This document shows positions 36,624 through 45,140 of a stretch of DNA of 64,000 nt, in pieces. Every line of letters starts with the position of its first letter. Within the stretch, counting starts at the first letter, position 1. The notes beneath the pieces were generated by a model, which saw nothing but the letters and a program-made list of their open reading frames with translations, made no database searches and was not told the origin of the DNA. Made by a program: the position numbers and the translations under genes. This DNA is from Frigoribacterium sp. SL97 (lineage in GTDB: Bacteria > Actinomycetota > Actinomycetes > Actinomycetales > Microbacteriaceae), in assembly GCF_026625765.1 (NCBI RefSeq), contig NZ_CP113062.1:496001-560000 (forward strand). The letters are read 5' to 3'.

Positions 36624-36653
36624 TTGAAAAAAAAGCAGACCCTTTTGTATGTT
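36624..36653 (+). promoter_or_regulatory. Promoter of the secreted-protein gene
   Basis: TTGAAA at 36624-36629 and TATGTT at 36648-36653 with 18 nt between, in an A-rich stretch unlike the surroundings. Confidence 0.65.
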
Positions 36654-36687
36654 TGGGGCTTCAACGCACAGTTCAAGGGGGAATTGC

Positions 36688-37452
36688 ATGAAGAAGCAGA
36701 TGGTAGGCCTCAGTGTTGCGGCAGCAGTTTGCGTTTTGGGGACCACGTTGATGGGAGCGCCGGCGATCGCCGCCCCGGCGGGTGTGAGCCAGGTCGAACT
36801 CGAGAAGACGAAGTCGTCTCTCGCAGCTTCCGACATCGCTCCGGCGCAGCAGGCCGAGTTGTTGCAGAAAGTCACAGACGGCGAGCTGTGGGACGCCGCG
36901 TCTGGCAAGGCTGCGGTGTCGTCGACCACGAAGCAGCAGGGCGACTACAAGGTGACGAAGGACGTCTACGCAGACGGTTCCTACACCGAGATGGGCATTG
37001 AGCAGGGGCGCCAAGCTAGTCCCGCCGAACTGCAGGCCATGATCGCTCAGGCGAAGCCGTTCTTGGACGGAACCGCCAAGAGCAATGTCGTGCTGCCACC
37101 CAAGACGGGTGGAGTCTCCACTCAAGCCCAGGGCGTCAGCAACTGTGTCTTCGGTAACAATGGAGGCGTTCGCTACGCGCAGAGCTGCCACGTCTACTAC
37201 CACGGTGTCACGTGGAGTAACAGTTTCAACGCGAATTACCAGATCACCCCGACGTCGTCCAAGTCGCAGCTCATCGCGAATTCCAACAAGGTCGTCACCG
37301 TGCTGGCCGTCTCGAATGAGATCGCGTTCTCACGAAACAACGGCCGCGACATCCGTCACCAGTTCAACCTGTCTGCCGGGGGATGGGGCAACACCCCGTT
37401 CTGGCTCGACCTGCGGACGACCACCGGTGGGGCATCCGTCGCCCGCGCCTAA
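36688..37452 (+). CDS. Secreted protein of unknown function
   Basis: 254 aa from ATG 36688, AAGGGGGA site 7 nt upstream. Sec signal peptide MKKQMVGLSVAAAVCVLG with cleavage near AIAAPAG. The mature part has a helical, charged N-terminal half and a C-terminal half with GGVRYAQSCHVYYHGVTWS and HQFNLSAGGWGNTPFWLDL, a beta-rich composition with a Cys pair (NCVFG, SCHVY). Codon use is lower in G+C than the neighbours. No family recognised. A small membrane protein follows 33 nt later. Confidence 0.75.
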   Translation: MKKQMVGLSVAAAVCVLGTTLMGAPAIAAPAGVSQVELEKTKSSLAASDIAPAQQAELLQKVTDGELWDAASGKAAVSSTTKQQGDYKVTKDVYADGSYTEMGIEQGRQASPAELQAMIAQAKPFLDGTAKSNVVLPPKTGGVSTQAQGVSNCVFGNNGGVRYAQSCHVYYHGVTWSNSFNANYQITPTSSKSQLIANSNKVVTVLAVSNEIAFSRNNGRDIRHQFNLSAGGWGNTPFWLDLRTTTGGASVARA

Positions 37453-37485
37453 AATAGAACGTAAGTTAGGAAGAAGGAGAACTTC

Positions 37486-37707
37486 ATGTTCGGACTCGCG
37501 CCACTCGACCTTTTCTGGTCCGTAGTCCTCTTGGCTGGCTTGGTTCTCCTCGTCAGTGCCATCGTCTCCATCGTTCGCGACAAGGCGATGTCGGCACAGA
37601 TGATGACCATCTGGCTCATCGTGGTCGTCGTGGCCCCCGTTGTCGGGCCACTGGTGTGGTTCGCCCTTCGGGGATCGCTTCACAAGAATGCGGCGAGGAC
37701 CAGCTAA
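37486..37707 (+). CDS. PLDc_N-domain small membrane protein
   Basis: 73 aa, AGGAGA site before ATG 37486. Two transmembrane segments and the C-terminal signature VVAPVVGPLVWFALRG typical of the phospholipase D N-terminal (PLDc_N) family of small actinobacterial membrane proteins, whose function is unknown. Probably in one operon with the secreted protein. A strong hairpin follows. Confidence 0.8.
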   Translation: MFGLAPLDLFWSVVLLAGLVLLVSAIVSIVRDKAMSAQMMTIWLIVVVVAPVVGPLVWFALRGSLHKNAARTS

Positions 37708-37723
37708 CCCGCAGATGCGACCG

Positions 37724-37760
37724 GGGAGACCGCCATCCGTGCCCGGATGGCGGTCTCTCC
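37724..37760 (+). terminator. Intrinsic terminator
   Basis: GGAGACCGCCATCCG pairs with CGGATGGCGGTCTCTCC around TGCC. It directly follows the PLDc_N gene. Confidence 0.8.
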
Positions 37761-37840
37761 TGTCTGCGGCACGGCATGCGACGCGACGCCCTGCTCTGTT
37801 GAACGGGCGCGCGTCGTGCCGACGTGACCACCGACGGCGG

Positions 37841-37875
37841 CGAAGGGGCTCCGCAGATCGTGCGGAGCCCCTTCG
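37841..37875. terminator. Bidirectional terminator between convergent genes
   Basis: Perfect 15-bp arms (37841-37855 and 37861-37875, core GGGGCTCCGCA) around GATCG, between the plus-strand PLDc_N gene and the minus-strand DUF2255 gene. Confidence 0.8.
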
Positions 37876-37898
37876 TCGAACCGGTGTCGTAGCGACGC

Positions 37899-38270
37899 TC
37901 AGCGCGGGCTGATCTTCACCGTCGCCGCGATGGTCTTCGCGGTGAGCATGGGAGGCAGGTACGGGCTGCCGTGGTACTTCGCCTCGTACGCGGCGTCGAC
38001 CAGGTCGTCGGCGACCCCCGCAGCGGCCTCGAACGTGACGTCGTGTTCGTCGCCCGCGGCGCGGATGCGTCCTGCTCCCTGCTTCATCGCGGCTCGATAC
38101 CACCGGGACGAGGTCCCGTTGTAGGCGCGGACGAAGAGCGCGTCGTCGACGACCACGGACCAGATCCAGGTGGGGGTGCCGTGGGTCACGCCGTCGTCCC
38201 GCAAGGGAGAGACGTGCAGGTCGTCGGTACCGCCGATGGCGGCCAGGGTGGCTGGGTCGAAGGTGGGCAT
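37899..38270 (-). CDS. DUF2255 family protein
   Basis: 123 aa from ATG 38270, AAGGAG site. Contains the PTWIWSVVVDDALFVRAYNG and SSRWYRAA core of DUF2255, a small nitroreductase-like split-barrel fold; cofactor use is not shown. Lies downstream of the dehydrogenase genes on the same strand, separated by a hairpin. Confidence 0.82.
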   Translation of the reverse strand: MPTFDPATLAAIGGTDDLHVSPLRDDGVTHGTPTWIWSVVVDDALFVRAYNGTSSRWYRAAMKQGAGRIRAAGDEHDVTFEAAAGVADDLVDAAYEAKYHGSPYLPPMLTAKTIAATVKISPR

Positions 38271-38339
38271 CGTGAGACTCCTTCTGAGCTCGAGGGGAGG
38301 GGGAGGGGTGGAGCGGCCGGACCGGTCGTCTCCGGGGAG

Positions 38340-38374
38340 GAGGAGGCGCCCGCTCGCTGGACAGGCGCCTCCTC
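38340..38374 (-). terminator. Hairpin after alcohol dehydrogenase
   Basis: 11-bp perfect arms (GAGGAGGCGCC, 38340-38350; complement 38364-38374) lie just downstream of the dehydrogenase stop on the minus strand. It is related to the GGAGGCGCGG repeat family but has GGCGCC instead. Confidence 0.65.
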
Positions 38375-38379
38375 GGTCG

Positions 38380-39414
38380 TCACGGGCGGATGAGCACCTT
38401 GAGCGCCTCGCGGGAGTCCATCAGGCGGTAGCCCTCGGCGATCTCCGACAGGGGCAGTTCGCGGTCGAACACGCGGCCCGGGTCGATGGTGCCGTCGAGC
38501 ACCTGCGGGATGGCGGCCTCGAGGTAGGCGCGCACCGTGGCAGGGCCACCGGTCAGGGTCGCGTTCTTGCCGAACAGCGAGGTGAAGCCGACCGGCGCCT
38601 CCTCGTATTGGGGCACGCCGACGCGGCTGATGGTGCCGCCGGGACGGACGATGCCGTAGGCCTGCTCGTAGGCGGGCATGTGACCGACGGCCTCGAGGAC
38701 GACGTGCGAGCCCTCGCCGCCGGTGATCTCCATGACCTTCGCGACACCCTCGTCACCGCGTTCGGCGACGACGTGGGTGGCGCCGAACTCGCGACCGAGG
38801 TCGGTGCGGGCGGTGTGGCGGCCCATCAGGATGATCGTCTCGGCACCGAGCTGCTTCGAGGCGAGGACAGCGGAGAGACCGACGGCGCCGTCGCCGATCA
38901 CGGTGACCGTCTTGCCCGGGCCGACCTGCCCCTGCACCGCGGCGTGGTAGCCCGTGAGGTAGACGTCGGACAGGGTCAAGAGGCTCGGCATGAGTGCCTC
39001 GTCCGTGCCGGCAGGGACCTTGACGGCGGTACCGTCGGCCTCGGGGACGATGAGCTTCTCGGCCTGGGTCGCCGAGGGTGCACCGTCGAAGAAGCCGCCG
39101 TGCACGCACGAGGTGGTGATGCCGTCACGGCAGAACGGGCAGGTGCCGTCCGACCAGGCGAAGGGCACGATGACGGTGTCACCGACGGAGAGGGTGCGGA
39201 CGTCGTCACCGATCTCTTCGACGACGCCGATGGCCTCGTGGCCCATGCGGCGGCCCTCGGGGGTGTCGCCGAGGTCGTGGTACGGGTGCAGGTCCGAGCC
39301 GCAGACGCAGGCGTAGGTGACACGGATCAGGGCCTCGGTGGGCTTCTGGACGACGGGGTCGGGGACGTCTTCGACGCGGACGTCGCCGGCGCCGTACATG
39401 ACTGTTGCCTTCAT
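38380..39414 (-). CDS. Zinc-dependent alcohol dehydrogenase (MDR family)
   Basis: 344 aa, ATG 39414 with GAGAGGAA site. Catalytic zinc ligands C38 and H59-E60 (CGSD, GHE) are present; structural-zinc cysteines appear as CPFC (92, 95) and C103. Rossmann motif GDGAVGLS follows. Resembles class III or threonine-dehydrogenase-like enzymes; substrate unknown. Its promoter carries a GGGAGGCCC inverted repeat and TACCGT box shared with two other genes in the window, so it likely belongs to a small regulon. Confidence 0.9.
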   Translation of the reverse strand: MKATVMYGAGDVRVEDVPDPVVQKPTEALIRVTYACVCGSDLHPYHDLGDTPEGRRMGHEAIGVVEEIGDDVRTLSVGDTVIVPFAWSDGTCPFCRDGITTSCVHGGFFDGAPSATQAEKLIVPEADGTAVKVPAGTDEALMPSLLTLSDVYLTGYHAAVQGQVGPGKTVTVIGDGAVGLSAVLASKQLGAETIILMGRHTARTDLGREFGATHVVAERGDEGVAKVMEITGGEGSHVVLEAVGHMPAYEQAYGIVRPGGTISRVGVPQYEEAPVGFTSLFGKNATLTGGPATVRAYLEAAIPQVLDGTIDPGRVFDRELPLSEIAEGYRLMDSREALKVLIRP

Positions 39415-39447
39415 GGTGTTCCTCTCAGGGGTGTCGAGTCGGGGTCG

Positions 39448-39501
39448 ACGGTAGGCGGGGCGCCACGAGGCAGGGAGGCCCGCTCAGGGCCTCCCTGCCT
39501 C
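39448..39501 (-). promoter_or_regulatory. Promoter and dyad operator of alcohol dehydrogenase
   Basis: On the minus strand GGGAGGCCC (39495-39487), TGAGC, GGGCCTCCC (39481-39473), 19 nt, then TACCGT (39453-39448). The dyad (14-bp arms) also forms a hairpin that could end transcription from the upstream gene. Confidence 0.6.
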
Positions 39502-39552
39502 GGCACCCGTGGTCGGCGGAGGCATCGGAACCGGTGCCGGGGCCGGCCGGGG

Positions 39553-39891
39553 TCAGCGGACGCGGGTCCAGGTGCCGTGCAGCTGGACGAACTCGCCACC
39601 GATGACGGAGCTCGCCATGCAGGCGCCGTTCGTGTAGTCCTCGATGTGGGTGACGTGGTCGCCCGAGTCGGGCTCGGTCCAGCGGACGACGTGCAGACCG
39701 TCGCGGACCTTCGTGGTGGTGTACTCCATCGTCTCGTGACGGCCCTCGATGGCACCGCCCGTGACCAGGAACGAGACCTGGGTCTCGGTGTCGAAGGTGA
39801 TCTCGACGGTGAAGTGGCCGAGGGGCGTCTCGGGGCCGAGGTCGGCGAGCCAGGTCTGTCCGATGCTGGGGAGGGGTGCGGCGATGTCCAT
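39553..39891 (-). CDS. MoaF-like C-terminal domain protein
   Basis: 112 aa, ATG 39891. Single lipocalin-like beta-barrel domain (TVEITFDTETQVSFLVTGG, TKVRDGLHVVRWTEPDSGDHV, TNGACMASSVIGGEFVQLHG) similar to the MoaF domain. Small stand-alone MoaF-like proteins often sit beside oxidoreductases, as here. The ligand is unknown. Lies between two MDR-family dehydrogenase genes on the same strand. Confidence 0.75.
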   Translation of the reverse strand: MDIAAPLPSIGQTWLADLGPETPLGHFTVEITFDTETQVSFLVTGGAIEGRHETMEYTTTKVRDGLHVVRWTEPDSGDHVTHIEDYTNGACMASSVIGGEFVQLHGTWTRVR

Positions 39892-39944
39892 GGGATGTCC
39901 TCGTCTTGTGGTGGAGCTGGGTTCGGGAGTGGGGATCGGGTGGG

Positions 39945-40892
39945 TCAGAACTCGAGGATCAGACGGCCTCGGAGGCCGCCCTGCTCGAGCCGGGAGTGGG
40001 CGGTCGAGGCGTCGGCCGCCGGGAGGGTGCCGGCGACACGGGTCGCGATCTCACCTCGGTCGGCCAGCCCCGCGAGGGCGCTGATGACGTCGTGGCGACG
40101 GTGGGACCGCATCACGTACGACGAGAAGACCCGGACGTCACGGCCGGGGGTGCTGTCGGTGGGGAGGTAGAACGCCGCCTGTCCTCCGTCGCGGACGGCA
40201 CCGAAGACGGATTCGCCGACGATCGCCGGGTCGGCGAGGGCGTCGGCGCCACGGCCTCCGGTCAGGGCCAGGACTCCGGCGGCGAAGTCCTCGCCGCGGT
40301 CGATGACGTAGGTCGCCCCGAAGCCCCGGACGAGTTCCGCTTCCGCCTCGGATGCCGAGGCGATGACGGTGATGCCTCGGCGGACGGCGAGCTCGACGAG
40401 GTAGCCGCCCACGGCTCCGGTGGCACCGGTCACGGCGAGGGTCGCTCCGGGGTCGAGAGCGAGGTGCTCGAGCGTGATCTCGGCGGTCAGGGCGTTGGAG
40501 AGGAACGACGCACCCTCGACGAACGTGAGGTCGCCGGGCAGCCGGGTGACCGATTCCGCCGGGAGGACGACGTGTTCGCTGTAGCCACCGTGGCTGCCCT
40601 CGGGGACCACGAACCCGATGACCGCGTCACCGAGCTGCAAGCCCTCGTCGGTGGCGAGGTCGTCGCCGAGCTCGTCGACGACGCCGGTGACGTCCGTTCC
40701 GGGGACGACCGGTTCGACGACGGCGCCGTCGTTGCCGGCGAAGCCGCCGGAGCGGATGATCGTGTCGACCGGGTTCACGGCCGCGGCGCGGACGCGGATG
40801 CGGACCTCTCCGGGCCCTGCGTGGGGTTCGGGGACGTCCACGGGGTGGAGGACGCTCGGTCCTCCGAATGCGGTGAGGCCGATGGCCTTCAT
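39945..40892 (-). CDS. NADP-dependent quinone-oxidoreductase-like protein
   Basis: 315 aa from ATG 40892, with AGGAGGA 5 nt upstream; the frame extends to 40943 without a better start. MDR family without zinc ligands: N-terminal GroES-like domain, then TLAVTGATGAVGGYLVELA Rossmann fold that binds NADPH. Divergent from the MmyB-type regulator at 41057, the probable controller. Likely reduces quinones or enones; substrate not defined. Confidence 0.88.
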   Translation of the reverse strand: MKAIGLTAFGGPSVLHPVDVPEPHAGPGEVRIRVRAAAVNPVDTIIRSGGFAGNDGAVVEPVVPGTDVTGVVDELGDDLATDEGLQLGDAVIGFVVPEGSHGGYSEHVVLPAESVTRLPGDLTFVEGASFLSNALTAEITLEHLALDPGATLAVTGATGAVGGYLVELAVRRGITVIASASEAEAELVRGFGATYVIDRGEDFAAGVLALTGGRGADALADPAIVGESVFGAVRDGGQAAFYLPTDSTPGRDVRVFSSYVMRSHRRHDVISALAGLADRGEIATRVAGTLPAADASTAHSRLEQGGLRGRLILEF

Positions 40893-41056
40893 GGTGTCCT
40901 CCTGTCGCCACCGAAAGGGGATCTTCCGGTGTCGTGAGATCACGTTGCCACTCGCATCCGGCGCTCCACAGGGGAAGGAAAATGACCCCCCAGCTCGTCG
41001 CTCGCGGCAGGACCGACGCTCCCGCCGTCACTCCGGAGGTCTGGCAGGATCGGCGC

Positions 41057-41902
41057 ATGGCAGCGGAACCGAAATGGCGAGAGCTCGGCGACTTCCTCCG
41101 TGCCCGGCGAGCGGAATTGCAGCCCCACGACCTCGGTCTGACGGACGACGAGCACCCCCGACGCGTCCCCGGACTGCGCCGCGAGGAGGTCGCCCGGGCC
41201 GCCTCCATCAGCACGGATTACTACACGCGTCTCGAGCAGGGACGACTCCCGGCGTCGGCGCCCGTGCTCGACGATCTCGCTCGGGTCCTCCGACTCGGCC
41301 CGGATGAGCGGGCTTACCTGGCCGGACTGGCCGGGAAGGTCCTGCCCGACGACGCGCCTCGTGTGTCGGTGGGAGTCGCCCCCTTCGTCCTGAGGATGAT
41401 CGACGACCTCGGCGCCACCCCGGTCTTCGTCATGGGCCCCCGGACCGAGATCGTCGCGTGGAACCCCATGGCGGCGTCCCTCATCACCGACTTCTCGGCC
41501 GTCCCCGAGGGCGAGCGGTACTTCATCCGCCTGTTGTTCACCGATCCCGCCCTCCGCACCCTGTACTCGGACTGGCTCGGGGTGGTCGACCTCGCCCTCG
41601 CGCAGTTGCGGATGGACAGTGCCCGGGACCCGGAGGACCCGCGGCTCCAGGCCCTGATCGCCGAGCTCGTCGCCCTCGGCACCGAGTTCGCGGGGCTCTG
41701 GACGGCGCACGAGGTGGCGACGCGCGGCACGGGCACCAAGGTGTTGCGGCATCCCGTCGTGGGGGAGCTGACGCTCGACTGGGGAGCCCTCGATGCCGGA
41801 GGCGGCCACACGGCCATCGTCTGGACGGCGGAACCCGGGTCGCCCTCGCAGGAGGGGCTGCGGCGTCTCGCCGACCTCGGAGCCGCCGGACGGGGGTCGT
41901 GA
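41057..41902 (+). CDS. XRE-family regulator with MmyB-like ligand-binding domain (2)
   Basis: 281 aa from ATG 41057; CAGGAT ends 6 nt upstream, so a leaderless transcript is likely. HTH region (VPGLRREEVARAASISTDYY, TRLEQGRLPAS) followed by the MmyB sensor domain (FVMGPRTEIVAWNPMAASLI). Paralogue of the regulator at 34362. Divergent from the quinone oxidoreductase, with a 164-bp shared control region. By position it probably regulates the oxidoreductase, MoaF-like and dehydrogenase genes. Confidence 0.9.
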   Translation: MAAEPKWRELGDFLRARRAELQPHDLGLTDDEHPRRVPGLRREEVARAASISTDYYTRLEQGRLPASAPVLDDLARVLRLGPDERAYLAGLAGKVLPDDAPRVSVGVAPFVLRMIDDLGATPVFVMGPRTEIVAWNPMAASLITDFSAVPEGERYFIRLLFTDPALRTLYSDWLGVVDLALAQLRMDSARDPEDPRLQALIAELVALGTEFAGLWTAHEVATRGTGTKVLRHPVVGELTLDWGALDAGGGHTAIVWTAEPGSPSQEGLRRLADLGAAGRGS

Positions 41903-41957
41903 TCAGCGGTGAGCTTCGCGCGAGCCGGTCAACCCGCACCGCGCCTCCTCGGTGTCC

Positions 41958-42021
41958 AGACCCCAAGAAGTCGCCGAGACCCCTGCTCGCGAGTGCGGGT
42001 CTCGGCGACTTCCTGGGGTCT
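41958..42021. repeat. Intergenic inverted repeat, family E
   Basis: 25-nt arms (41958-41982 and 41997-42021) with one mismatch; the arm centre is AAGTCGCCGAGACCC. A 24-nt segment of the right side (from 42003) recurs intact at about 48027-48050, beside another inverted repeat. Confidence 0.9.
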
Positions 42022-42040
42022 CGGCGTCACAGCCGACGCC

Positions 42041-42385
42041 TCACCCCTCCCTCAGCACCTTCGCCATCGGGCGGCCGCGCGCGACCTCGTCCACGAGCTT
42101 GTCGAGACGGCGGATGTTCGCCGTCAGCTCGTCGTCGAGGGCCTCGATGCGGACGCCGCAGATGACACCCGTCACGAGCGAGGCCCGGGGGTTGAGGTCG
42201 GCGGCCGCGAAGAAGTCGCGGAACGTGGTGCCGTCGGCGACGTGCTGGTCGATCGCTCCCTGGTCGTAACCGGTCAGCCAGGTCACGACCCGGTCGACCT
42301 GGGCCTTCGTGTGGCCCTTACGCTCGACCTTGGCCACGTACAGGGGATAGACCCTGGCGAACGGCATGTCGTCCAAGCGGCTCAT
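42041..42385 (-). CDS. DUF2200 domain protein (copy 2)
   Basis: 114 aa from ATG 42385, the same length as the copy at 33664 and nearly the same sequence (MSRLDDMPFARVYPLYVAKV, LVTGVICGVRIEALDDEL). It lies beside the second MmyB-type regulator, just as copy 1 lies near the first. Function unknown. Confidence 0.85.
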   Translation of the reverse strand: MSRLDDMPFARVYPLYVAKVERKGHTKAQVDRVVTWLTGYDQGAIDQHVADGTTFRDFFAAADLNPRASLVTGVICGVRIEALDDELTANIRRLDKLVDEVARGRPMAKVLREG

Positions 42386-42449
42386 TCCGGAATCGTACGC
42401 GGACCGGTCGACCGACACTGCGCCTCCTCGGCCGACCTAGGGTGAAGGC

Positions 42450-42968
42450 GTGCCCTACGAACCGGACGGGACCGCAGCCGCGGCCGACGACACCTCGCCC
42501 TTCGCGCATCGGCTCGCCGATCGCTTCCTCGACGACTACGTGCCCGGCCTCACGCTGGAGCACGGCTCGTACCGCGTCACGGCGGACGAGATCGTCGACT
42601 TCGGCCGCCGGTTCGATCCGCACGACATGCACGTCGACACCGAACGGGCCGCGGCGACGCCGCTGGGCGGACTCGTGGCCAGTGGCTGGCACACCACCGC
42701 CATGATGATGCGCCTGATGGTGGCGTCCTACCTCAACCAGGGCGCCAGCGTCGCGTCGCCCGGCGTCGACGAGTTGCGCTGGTCGGCTCCCGTCCGCCCC
42801 GGGGACGTGCTCCGCGCCCGGTTCACCGTCGTCGACGCCCGCCTCTCGGCGTCCCGTCCCGACCGGGGAGTGGTCCGCACCCGCATCGAACTCCTCGACC
42901 AGCACGACCGGACCGTGATGACGCAGGTCATGGCGAACCTGATCCTGGCCCGCCCCGCCGCCGGCTGA
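42450..42968 (+). CDS. MaoC-family (hot-dog fold) dehydratase
   Basis: 172 aa from GTG 42450, leaderless: TAGGGT at 42438-42443 ends 6 nt upstream. Hot-dog fold with the R-hydratase-like pattern FDPHDMHVDTERAA and GGLVASGWHTTAMMMRLMV, then the SPGVDELRWSAPVRPGDVL strand region. These enzymes hydrate 2-enoyl-CoA or related thioesters. The D..H dyad is present (FDPHDMH). Confidence 0.85.
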   Translation: MPYEPDGTAAAADDTSPFAHRLADRFLDDYVPGLTLEHGSYRVTADEIVDFGRRFDPHDMHVDTERAAATPLGGLVASGWHTTAMMMRLMVASYLNQGASVASPGVDELRWSAPVRPGDVLRARFTVVDARLSASRPDRGVVRTRIELLDQHDRTVMTQVMANLILARPAAG

Positions 42969-43037
42969 CCCGGCCTGCGACCAGCTGACCCCGCCCTGCG
43001 ACCGGCCGACCCCGGCCTGCCCGCGACAGAGCCCGGA

Positions 43038-43427
43038 TCACCCGGCCCGGGTCTCCGGACGCTCGACGCCGGCGTCCTCGAGGGCGCCGAGGTAGCTCGT
43101 GAGCGCGTCGCGGTTGTGGGTGAGGAACTCGATCTTCTCGGTCATCCGGTCGCGCTCGGTCTCGAGCAGCTCGACGAGCCCCGGTTCGGCGTTCTCGACG
43201 ACGATCGTCTGTGGCTGGCCGAGGCAGGGCAGGATGTCCGTCACGATGCGCGTGGGGATGCCCGCGTCGATCAGGCCGCGGATCTTGCCCACCCGGTCGA
43301 CGAGGCGCTCGTCGTAGTCGCGGTAGCCGTTCGCCAGTCGGGTCGGGGTGATGAGGCCCTGCTCTTCGTAGTAGCGGAGCATCCGCGACGGGACGCCCGT
43401 CCTCGTCGACAGTTCACCGATGCGCAC
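43038..43427 (-). CDS. MerR-family transcriptional regulator
   Basis: 129 aa. Winged-helix MRIGELSTRTGVPSRMLRYY, the MerR signature, then RLANGYRDYDERLVDRVGKI and a coiled-coil dimer helix. No cysteine for metal sensing is evident. Divergent from an oxidoreductase at 43481 whose promoter overlaps its presumed operator. Probably an activator of that gene. Confidence 0.9.
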   Translation of the reverse strand: MRIGELSTRTGVPSRMLRYYEEQGLITPTRLANGYRDYDERLVDRVGKIRGLIDAGIPTRIVTDILPCLGQPQTIVVENAEPGLVELLETERDRMTEKIEFLTHNRDALTSYLGALEDAGVERPETRAG

Positions 43428-43439
43428 GCGTCCTCCTCC

Positions 43440-43475
43440 GACTTGACCTTCACACTAATGGCAACGTTCATGCTG
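43440..43475 (+). promoter_or_regulatory. MerR-type promoter/operator
   Basis: TTGACC at 43443-43448 is followed by CTTCACACTAATGG-like text with a stretched spacer of the MerR kind and a partial dyad (ACCTTCAC against GCAACGTT). It lies between the divergent MerR and oxidoreductase genes. Confidence 0.5.
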
Positions 43476-43480
43476 GAGGC

Positions 43481-44257
43481 ATGTCTGACGTACGAGAAGA
43501 AGAACGAGCACACCTGACGATCGGGATCATCGGGGCCGGCTCCATCGGTTCCACCATCGCCCGCCGCCTCGCCCGCCACGGGCACGACGTCGCCATCGCC
43601 AACTCGCGCGGCCCCGAGACGATCGACGAGGCGGCCCTCCGCACCGGCGCCCGCGCCGTGGACGCCGCCGAGGTCGCCCGGGGCGTCGACGTCCTCATCG
43701 TCTCGGTGCCGATGAACCGCAACGCCGACATCGCCGAGTACGTCCGCTCGGCCCCCGAGGGCGCGGTCGTCGTCGACACGTCGAACTACTACCCGATGCG
43801 TGACGGCTCGATGCACGACTTCGAGCAGGGCGTCCCCGAGAGCGTCTGGCTGTCCGAGCTGTTCGGACGCCCGATCGCCAAGGCGTGGAACGCGATCATC
43901 TCGCAGTCGTTCGACGCGAAGGCCACCGAGCCCGGCGACCCCGCCCGCGTCGCCATCCCCGTGGCCGCCGACCGCGACGCCGACCGCGCCGTGGCCATGC
44001 AGCTCGTCGAGCAGACCGGGTTCGACGCCGTCGACGCCGGCGTCCTAGCTGAGTCGTGGCGCCAGCAGCCCGGCTCGCCCGTCTACTGCACCGACCGCAC
44101 GCGCGCCGAGATGCCCGGGTGGCTCGCCGCCGCCGAGAAGGAGCGCGTCCCGCAGCGCCGCGACCTCGCGATGGAGGCCATCGGCGGCTACGTCGAGGCC
44201 GGCGGCACCGTCGACGGACCGTTCCTCGTGGCGATCAACCGCGCCTGCTACAGCTGA
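43481..44257 (+). CDS. NAD(P)-binding F420-reductase-like protein
   Basis: 258 aa from ATG 43481 with TGGAGG site. Rossmann motif GIIGAGSIGSTIARRLARHG at residues 14-33 and a C-terminal domain of the NADP oxidoreductase, coenzyme F420-dependent type (PVAADRDADRAVAMQLVEQT). In this family such proteins may use F420 or another partner; the sequence does not decide. Divergent from MerR and probably MerR-activated. Confidence 0.82.
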   Translation: MSDVREEERAHLTIGIIGAGSIGSTIARRLARHGHDVAIANSRGPETIDEAALRTGARAVDAAEVARGVDVLIVSVPMNRNADIAEYVRSAPEGAVVVDTSNYYPMRDGSMHDFEQGVPESVWLSELFGRPIAKAWNAIISQSFDAKATEPGDPARVAIPVAADRDADRAVAMQLVEQTGFDAVDAGVLAESWRQQPGSPVYCTDRTRAEMPGWLAAAEKERVPQRRDLAMEAIGGYVEAGGTVDGPFLVAINRACYS

Positions 44258-44270
44258 CGCGACCGAGCGC

Positions 44271-44309
44271 AGGAGGCGCGGTGCCGGTCGGGCCGGCACC
44301 GCGCCTCCT
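44271..44309. repeat. Intergenic inverted repeat, family D copy 1
   Basis: Perfect 17-bp arms AGGAGGCGCGGTGCCGG and complement around a 5-nt loop, between convergent genes. May work as a transcript end on both strands. Confidence 0.9.
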
Positions 44310-44321
44310 CGACGTCACCGG

Positions 44322-45032
44322 TCAGCGCGCGGCGAGCTGCGGGTAGAGCGCCTCGAGCGGCGCCGACAGGCCCGCCTTCACCTGGCGTGAGGTCTCGTCG
44401 GCGAGGACCTCGTGCTCGCCGGCCTCGAGGGCGTAGAGCACGTCGGCGACCAGGGTCGCCGGGTCGGTCTTCGCGTCCGTGACGCCCGCGGCCATCGCGG
44501 TGTCGACGTAGCCCACGTGCACGCCGACGACCTGCACGCCCGCGGGCTGCAGCTCGAGGCGCAGCGAGTTCGTGGCCGACCACAGCGCCGCCTTCGTCGC
44601 CGAGTAGATGCCCGCGACGGCGAACCACGACAGCGCCGAGTGGATGTCGACGATGGCCGTGCCGCCGCCGTGCGCCGAGAGGAGCGGCGCGTAGGCGCGG
44701 GCGAGGAACAGCGGCCCGAGGAAGTTGGTCTCGACGTTGGCGCGGATCTCGTCGTCGGTGTGGCTGAGGATGCCGGGCGTGGGGGTGTTCGCGCCGGCGT
44801 TGTTGACCAGCACGGTGACGTCGGGCGCGGCCTCGACGACGGCGGCGATCGAGCCCTGGTCGGTCACGTCGAGGGTGAGGGGCACGACGCGCTCGTCGTC
44901 CCAGGTGCGCGGGGTGCGGGCCGTGGCGTAGACCTTCGCGGCGCCGCGGGCGAGGGCGGCCTCGACGAAACGGGTGCCGATGCCCCCGTTCGCTCCGGTG
45001 ACGAGGACGACGGAGCCGGTGATGTCGGTCAT
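44322..45032 (-). CDS. SDR-family oxidoreductase
   Basis: 236 aa from ATG 45032 with GGAAGGAA site. Classical short-chain dehydrogenase: TGANGGIG cofactor motif near residue 12, NNAG, catalytic Ser and YSATK. NADP preference not determined. Divergent from the TetR regulator at 45141, with a dyad operator between, so TetR probably represses it. Confidence 0.9.
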   Translation of the reverse strand: MTDITGSVVLVTGANGGIGTRFVEAALARGAAKVYATARTPRTWDDERVVPLTLDVTDQGSIAAVVEAAPDVTVLVNNAGANTPTPGILSHTDDEIRANVETNFLGPLFLARAYAPLLSAHGGGTAIVDIHSALSWFAVAGIYSATKAALWSATNSLRLELQPAGVQVVGVHVGYVDTAMAAGVTDAKTDPATLVADVLYALEAGEHEVLADETSRQVKAGLSAPLEALYPQLAAR

Positions 45033-45090
45033 GGGTGTTCCTTCCGGGGTGGTGCGAGGATGAGGCGGCTCGAGACCGAGTCGCCATAGG

Positions 45091-45118
45091 TGACTCATGT
45101 CATAATTGAGTTCAGTCA
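45091..45118. promoter_or_regulatory. TetR operator and divergent promoter
   Basis: ACTCA (45093-45097) and TGAGT (45107-45111) form a dyad, flanked by TGACT and AGTCA. CATAAT (45101-45106) is a likely -10 for tetR. Confidence 0.6.
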
Positions 45119-45140
45119 GTTTCTATTCCGGGAGATCCGA

